From Solea solea (Eukaryota; Chordata; Actinopteri; Pleuronectiformes; Soleidae): 64,000 nt of DNA. The notes beneath the pieces were generated by a model that saw only the letters and a list, made by a program, of their open reading frames with translations, had not been told where the DNA came from and ran no database searches. The stretch is taken from contig NC_081149.1 of the NCBI RefSeq assembly GCF_958295425.1, positions 15,630,090 to 15,694,089 on the forward strand, in the 5' to 3' direction. Shown in pieces: positions 58,406 to 64,000 of this stretch (its first letter is position 1; each line of letters opens with the position of its first letter). The translations under genes were made by a program, and so were the position numbers.

Positions 58406-58441
<36 letters not shown>
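58406..58441 (+). repeat. (CA)n microsatellite
   Basis: About 18 CA units following a CT-rich lead-in. Confidence 0.95.
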
Positions 58442-58442
<1 letters not shown>

Positions 58443-58593
58443 CGAGGCAGAGCACGGGTTTGAAGGCCTCTGTCTTGCAGGTCGTCTTTTCTTTCTTCTT
58501 TTTGCTTCAAGGAACTAGTGTGCACATTCACAAACTTGAGAGGTTTTCCTCTTAAGGTTTGGGTGGCTCAGCTTAAGTCGGTGTATGAAATTA

Positions 58594-58675
58594 TGTCCTC
58601 TAGCTGCAGTTGGAACTTGTCTCCACGAGTCATGTTGTGACAGTGGAGCAGTGACGGCCTTTCATATGACAGAGA
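58594..58675 (+). repeat. Member 2 of a local repeat pair
   Basis: TGTCCTCTAGCTGCAGTTGG, AACTTGTCTCCACG, then GCAGTGACGGCCTTTCATAT and GACAGAGA, in direct orientation 2.9 kb from member 1. Could be a piece of a dispersed repeat with only two copies here. Confidence 0.7.
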
Positions 58676-61045
58676 CTTCCAAATGTGCACTTGATGCTAA
58701 TGGTATTTGGCATCACAAGCTGCAAACAGCTTCTTTAGGAATTAAAAAAGAGCTACATCTTCAAGACTTGATGTATTTTTATGACGTTGAACTGACATTG
58801 AATTCCCTGCCAGTACTAAAAGTGTTTGTGTAAAAATAACTCGCTGGGAATGTGCAACAGACAATGCCGACCTATGTACAGTTCATATTTTGAAACACAA
58901 TATTCTCCTCTTTGTCTTGTTTCCATTTAGTGGATATGCAGTTCATCGGCGGTGTCGTGTCTCTCGTGATCGTTTCTCAGCAAACTCTGTCTCCCTACAC
59001 ACATTTGATTTTATCTGTGAGAAATGAGGATGTGTTTTTTTAAACCGCCGTCACGAGTTGCTCGGGAAAAGGGAGGGGGAAAAAAAAGAAAAACTTGTTT
59101 GTTTTCAGTGATACAGCTGGAGAAGACGACTGCAGCTGCTATTTGGTACATCAGCTTACAGACTTCAAAACCTCATTGAAGTTGTTTGGCACAAGAAAAT
59201 CGTCTGTATATAACTTTTTGTTTGTTGTGCTGTGCACAGAGCTGACTAGGCAGTCCTTTTTATGTGGCTGAAGATGGGTCTACTTTCACACTATTTTCCA
59301 TGTGTGGACACATGTGTCTACGACCATGCTTAAATGTGGTTTGACTGACTGGGTCTTGTTGCATTCACATCCATATTTTGGGTTGTGCACTTGTGATGGG
59401 ACCACCCAAGGCATAATTTACTGCAAAACATGCACAGCAGATTTGCTCAATTCACACACAAGTTACAGTTACCCAGCGATGCCGTGAGGCATTTTGTGGA
59501 GCTCTTTACCTGTGTGCGCTTTTAGAGATTTGAGGAGAACATCAACAGTGTTTAATTGAACTGTTAGTGCAACAACAAGGGCAGGTTCTGTCCCAGCAAA
59601 GCTACAGAGAAATCTAATTATTAGAATAATAGAGTCATCCATAACATCCATGTCAATCTCTACACACGACCCAGTTAGATGCTTTCAGACAGTGAGTGTA
59701 CTGTTCTATCTCTCAGCCAGAAGATGGTGGTGCGAGATTGTTGTCGTCGTCATAGTCACGTCTTGTTCTTCTCTCTCGCCCCCCCGCCCACCCACCCCCC
59801 ACCCCGTCACTGCTGACTTATTAGGTTGGTCCTCTGCCATTAGGCAATACACCAAATCACATTATTGAGTCAGTCATGGATTAGACGAGGAGGAAAGAAA
59901 CACAGGCTGAGGGATGATCAAAGAGGTACTCGCATTCACCTCACTGACACACTTACTGTGAGACAATTAGATTGGGGAGGCAGAGTGAAGAATCTGATTT
60001 AAGGAGAGAAAGAGGTAAAGTTGAGGGTGTTCACCGAATTGTGTGTGTGAGGCTGGAGTCTTGTTTTTAGTGCTAATGTGAACGTCATAGCAGATGCACA
60101 AGCACACATTAAAGGATTTTAATGTGCGCCTAGAGATTGTGCTGTTGTGCGCATGCCCAGACTTATGTGAGATCCACGTTTCCTCATTGTGCCGTCGGGC
60201 CCAGCGGCAGAGTGAGGGAGAGAGCGAAGGGGGAAAAAAGAGCGAGAGAGAGAGAGAGAGTCACCCAGAACGTGAAAGAGTCACAGTAAAGGAACTGCTG
60301 TCCCAAAAAAACATCACACAGCTCCCTTGCTCACTTTTTGAAGTCATCCAAGAGGAGGGAGGGAAGTGACACACTTTCTCAATCGCATTAAAACATGGCA
60401 TCAGGCTGCTGCCATCTTGTTGCACGCTACAGATCACACTTTGGTTTGAAGTGGAGTTTTTAAGTGGGACACCATGGTATTGAGCGCTGTGTTTTTGGGT
60501 TGAAGTTCTTGATCTGAACATCAGGCAGACTTACTGATCAAACAAATTAGGGAGGCTTTAATAGATGCGAAGGGAGGTCTGCCAGGAAGAAGACTAGTTT
60601 TCATCACAGGTCAACCACAGTTCAGTGTCGAAAGAGGAAAAAAAGAATTCTTAAAATTGTGTCATAGCCCACCTGTTCATTTTAAAGCAATCTGTGATTC
60701 TATAAGCAACTTCATCCATGAATGCTTAAAGCCTGTAACATTTCTGTAGACCTCATGATGTGTTAAGTCCACTCAAATTGATGGTAATGGGTGTAATTGG
60801 TTTTCTAATACCAAGGACTGGCTGGTTCATTTTGGTATGGTGTGTGTGTGTGAGTGTTTCTGTGTATCTGATGTATGTTTATCTGTGTATGCCTGTCTGT
60901 GTGTGCCCGTGATGCATTATTTCTGTACCATGTGATGCAGCGCTGACACTGAGCAGCAGGATGAAGAGAATCACTACTGACAGGCAGTGATGGCAAACTG
61001 TGAAATGGAAATAAAGCCTCTTGTCATTACAGCACCAACCTATCT

Positions 61046-61047
<2 letters not shown>

Positions 61048-61095
<48 letters not shown>
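61048..61095 (+). repeat. (CA)n microsatellite
   Basis: About 24 uninterrupted CA units. Confidence 0.95.
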
Positions 61096-61097
<2 letters not shown>

Positions 61098-61774
61098 CGA
61101 GCACAGCAAGACAGCAATGATTACAGACAAACTAGCAAAGAACATCTCCCAGCGCTCCCTCCCTGGCAGATTGAACTCAAATTGTTATGAGAGACATGCG
61201 TGGTGAACAGAGAATCATTTTGAACGCTTACAAATACTGCTGCCACTAAAACTGAAGACTTTGGTGAAGCAATGGGGAAAATGATAATAATAATAAAAAA
61301 AAAAAGAACCACACAAATGAGCTCCATGAAGAAGAAGAAGAAGACGATTCTGTGTGATTTATTTTCAAACTGAAAACTGTCCCTGCCCATTATCTAATAG
61401 TTCTCTGGCAGTCACCTTTCTATGTGTGGATGTAGGCCTTTTTTGTAATAGAAATACTTCTACTTTAAATTGTGTTCTCCTTCAAGACAGTTCTGAAAAC
61501 CGTCATAGCTCTTGTAAGATGATTGGAAATATCTCAGAGATGATGCCATATAGAGATCATAGCTTGTCCAGGACTGTAAAACGCTTTACTTCATAATGTC
61601 ACTGGGAAACAGACAGCAACAGAAAAACAGCAGCTAACACGATCTTGACACACAAATTATACAGTGGTTCATTCCAATCAATGGGACTGCACACCTTGAG
61701 CGAATTTCCCTGCCAAACACCTATTGATCGAACTGTTGTGCACCTCTTTTGGGCCTTTTCTGGCATAATCACTA

Positions 61775-61954
61775 TCCTTCTCAGGACCAGTAGTCTGAAA
61801 CCTCATAAGCTGCACCTCATTTCTAAAGGAACTGGTTATGTTTGGGGCTAAGATTTGAGTTGCGGTTAAGTTAAGGTTAGGGTTAACCTTTAACTGGTTA
61901 TGGTTAAGGTAAGGGATAACGCTTTGTAAAGGTTGTGTGTGTGTGTGTGTGTGT
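61775..61954 (+). repeat. (GT)n-associated dispersed repeat with TTAGGG-like words
   Basis: CTTCTCAGGACCAGTAGTCT, CACCTCATTTCTAAAGGAAC, TGGTTATGTTTGGGGCTAAG and GTTAAGTTAAGGTTAGGGTT lead into a (GT)n tract at 61933-61954. Same family as 31959-32169. The GGTTAGGG words are part of the element, not a telomeric array. Confidence 0.6.
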
Positions 61955-64000
61955 CTGACCTCATTCCTCCTGCAGATTATTAATTAAGTTCTGGTAAGCA
62001 GTGCATGCCTCGCCTTTTAGATCCACTTCCACTCTCTTTTACACACACACACAAGCACCAACCCCATACACGTGCACAAACACATACACACTCACTTCAA
62101 AGCAGCCGCACTCCACACCACTAGGATTAAGGAGCGATTGAAGAGCCTGATACTGCCTCAAAGTGCCTTCAGCACAAAAATGCCTTCGGCAGGGCACAGG
62201 TAGTCTCTTTGAAAGTGCTTACACACACACACACACACACATATGGCTGAGCTTTTAATTTATCTCTGATTTTGCTTTTGTATTTGTCACCATGTTGTTG
62301 GGCTGTTTCTCCCATGCATGTACCAGCCATATCTTCATCTATTATCCACCCACTTTAATATGCGTTTCGATGGTTGAGTTGTATAATGTATGATGTTGTA
62401 AAATGCTTCCTGCTCAATTCCACCGAGTGACTGTTGGTAAAAGAAAAAAGGCTAGTAGCAATGCTCTTAATGTTTTTTATTAAACATCTGAACATGTTTG
62501 CATGTCATTATGGCCATAATGTTTGCATGAGCACACTCGCACGTGAACTACGGAAACCTCATTATGCCACAGTCCTTTGCAGAGATGCTGATGCATTGAT
62601 TTCAGTTTTTCAAACAGAGCCACATTATTCAGAATATGGATGACAAAGATGATAATAACAGCACATCAAAGAAGTGTGCTGCCTCTATTAGTGCCATGTT
62701 TTATTTTATTGTTTTTTTTACTAATAAAAATTAGCGGAGGTGTTGCTACAGAAACGACACACTAACTATCCCTGTGTCACTACAGCTGTAGCCAACATGC
62801 AGCACTTCTGCAGCATGGAGGGGAAACATGAGATGTGTCAGCTGTAAAGAAAAAAAAAAACCCCACTGAACACTGATTTGCACTTCTCTTCCACACAGTT
62901 CTTGCTCTTGCCTCTTCTACACCCTTCTTTGTCTCGCCCTCTCTCATCAGCTGCTGTAGGGCCCCTAGGGACGAGCGGTCCGCCACTCAAAAGAGTCCCG
63001 GTGCGAGGAGACAGGCCTGTATCCTTGGTGATATCTGTGTCTTTCTGTGGTGACAGGTGTGTCCGCTCAGAGCGGACGGCAGTGTTTGTCAGGAAGTGTT
63101 TGGATTGGGTGCAGAGTCCAAACCAAGCTCAGGTGTTGATGGTGACGAGGGGCGCATCCAGAGAAGCGCTGTGTGTTCGCGAGTCGTCTGTCTGTCGAGG
63201 GCTGTCAGGACAAGAGAGATGTATGAGTGTGTGTGCGTACATTGTATGTACTACCTCTGAAGGACATTTTTTCTATTATAAATACTTTTTTGGACTTATG
63301 AGCATGTAGAATATTTAAAGAATTTAGTGTTTTTAAGTTAATGGATTGGAGGAAGCCTTAGAATGGTGCAAATATGCTAACAACTAGCTGTATGCTACAC
63401 CAGAAACCACCTTATACCAACAAGCTGAAGGGAGGCGTTTCAAACACTTCATTCAATAAATCAACTCGCCGCTAGAGCTTGCTTGGATACTGGGACAAGG
63501 GCAGTTGAATGGCATAGTTGAACCATAGCTTGACTTAACTGCATGAACAAGTCCTGGGTGTTTTTCAGGAGGACATTCACATCCCTATCAAGTTCCATTA
63601 CTCCACACTTAATGATTGCAGTCCACCATTGAATCTCTAGCATCGCAGCCAGCTGAAAGAAGTTAAGTCTTTTATTAGAACCCGGCATTTTTTTCCCTCT
63701 AGCTGGCTAGTTCCCCGCAGTGAGAATGAAAACAAAGAGATGAGCAGTGCTCAGTAACTTGCCTTACAACAAGTTCCATTGAACCCCTATTCTTTCTCTG
63801 TTGTGTTGTCTCCCAGCCTCTCCCGATCACCTCTCTTTTTTCACGCCTGTCACTAATTGGCAGCAGAGTTTTAATTCCCCCCTCCCCCGTCTTGTTAGGT
63901 GATGAATTGTTGGCAGGGGATCAGAGAGGAGTGGTGCCCACTGTGCACTGTGCCTGTCACTACCTGCTGGCACACATGAGCTTTGGGTTTGGCACCGTGC

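Larger units (their letters stand above)
55606..64000 (+). other. cep112: Intron 21, 8.4 kb, runs off the window
   Basis: No exon matching the next human segment (ANSKLKQIEKEY and beyond) is found, so the intron exceeds 8.4 kb. Holds a pair of similar 67-82 bp segments (55666 and 58594), A/T-runs (56640-56935), a G-run near 57190, (CA)n tracts at 58406-58441 and 61048-61095, (GT)n-associated repeats (58082-58235, 61775-61954), C-rich tract near 59780-59803, a GA-rich patch (60205-60260), (CA)n at 62041-62053 and 62221-62241. Nothing gene-like in 62300-64000. Confidence 0.8.

Noticed and set aside
61021..61206. Possible next cep112 exon after the CA tract
   Set aside because: The frame after the tract does not match the expected next CEP112 segment and has no proper donor; the preceding AG is just the end of the CA run.
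61860..61890. GGTTAGGG words as an interstitial telomere array
   Set aside because: Only one or two irregular copies, explained by the (GT)n-associated repeat family.
63461..63688. 75-codon minus-strand frame near the window end
   Set aside because: No similarity to a known protein that I can name and no splice or promoter context; may be repeat-derived but I cannot show it.

Overview
The window is vertebrate nuclear DNA, almost certainly from a ray-finned (teleost) fish. It carries one recognisable gene on the + strand, the ortholog of CEP112 (CCDC46), a centrosomal coiled-coil protein. Short exons with clean GT-AG borders are scattered through introns of 0.1 to 8.8 kb. The spliced exons read continuously and align without gaps, as I recall the sequence, to human CEP112 from its start Met to roughly four fifths of its length. 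The teleost assignment rests on typical fish interspersed repeats (Tc1-like transposase relic, hAT-like MITEs, retroposons with an L2-like 3' tail, CA-repeat-associated elements) and many long (CA)n tracts.

Layout. Positions 1-284 hold the 5' flank and a probable non-coding exon 1, with a full match to the RFX X-box consensus at 176-189 and two TGACGT sites. Coding exon 2 starts at ATG 675. Coding exons 2-4 (675-1968) encode the conserved N-terminal domain. Exons 5-8 (7660-12378) encode a low-complexity linker and the conserved DDSDLEARLNSWNLG segment. Exons 9-21 (18715-55605) encode almost uninterrupted heptad-rich coiled coil. In total 2367 coding bases (789 codons) are present with phase kept across all 19 coding junctions. 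No stop codon is reached: the last 8.4 kb (55606-64000) is intron, and the C-terminal exons (about 160-170 residues by comparison with the human protein) lie beyond the window. This remainder is inferred from family length.

The introns hold all the rest: a degenerate Tc1-like transposase on the minus strand in intron 4; three copies of a retroposon 3' tail, each with its own target-site duplication, plus a fourth, different poly(A) element; hAT-like elements, one of which carries a nested TTAA-flanked foldback element; a (GT)n-associated repeat family; and long homopolymer C/G tracts. I see no second protein gene, no tRNA or rRNA gene, and no CRISPR or prokaryotic feature.

I find no undescribed biological system. 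The best leads are the X-box (fits ciliary/centrosomal regulation of this gene), the nested transposon pair at 50683-51332, and the flanking duplications that define the retroposon tails. Alignments to CEP112 were made from memory, so percent identities are not given.
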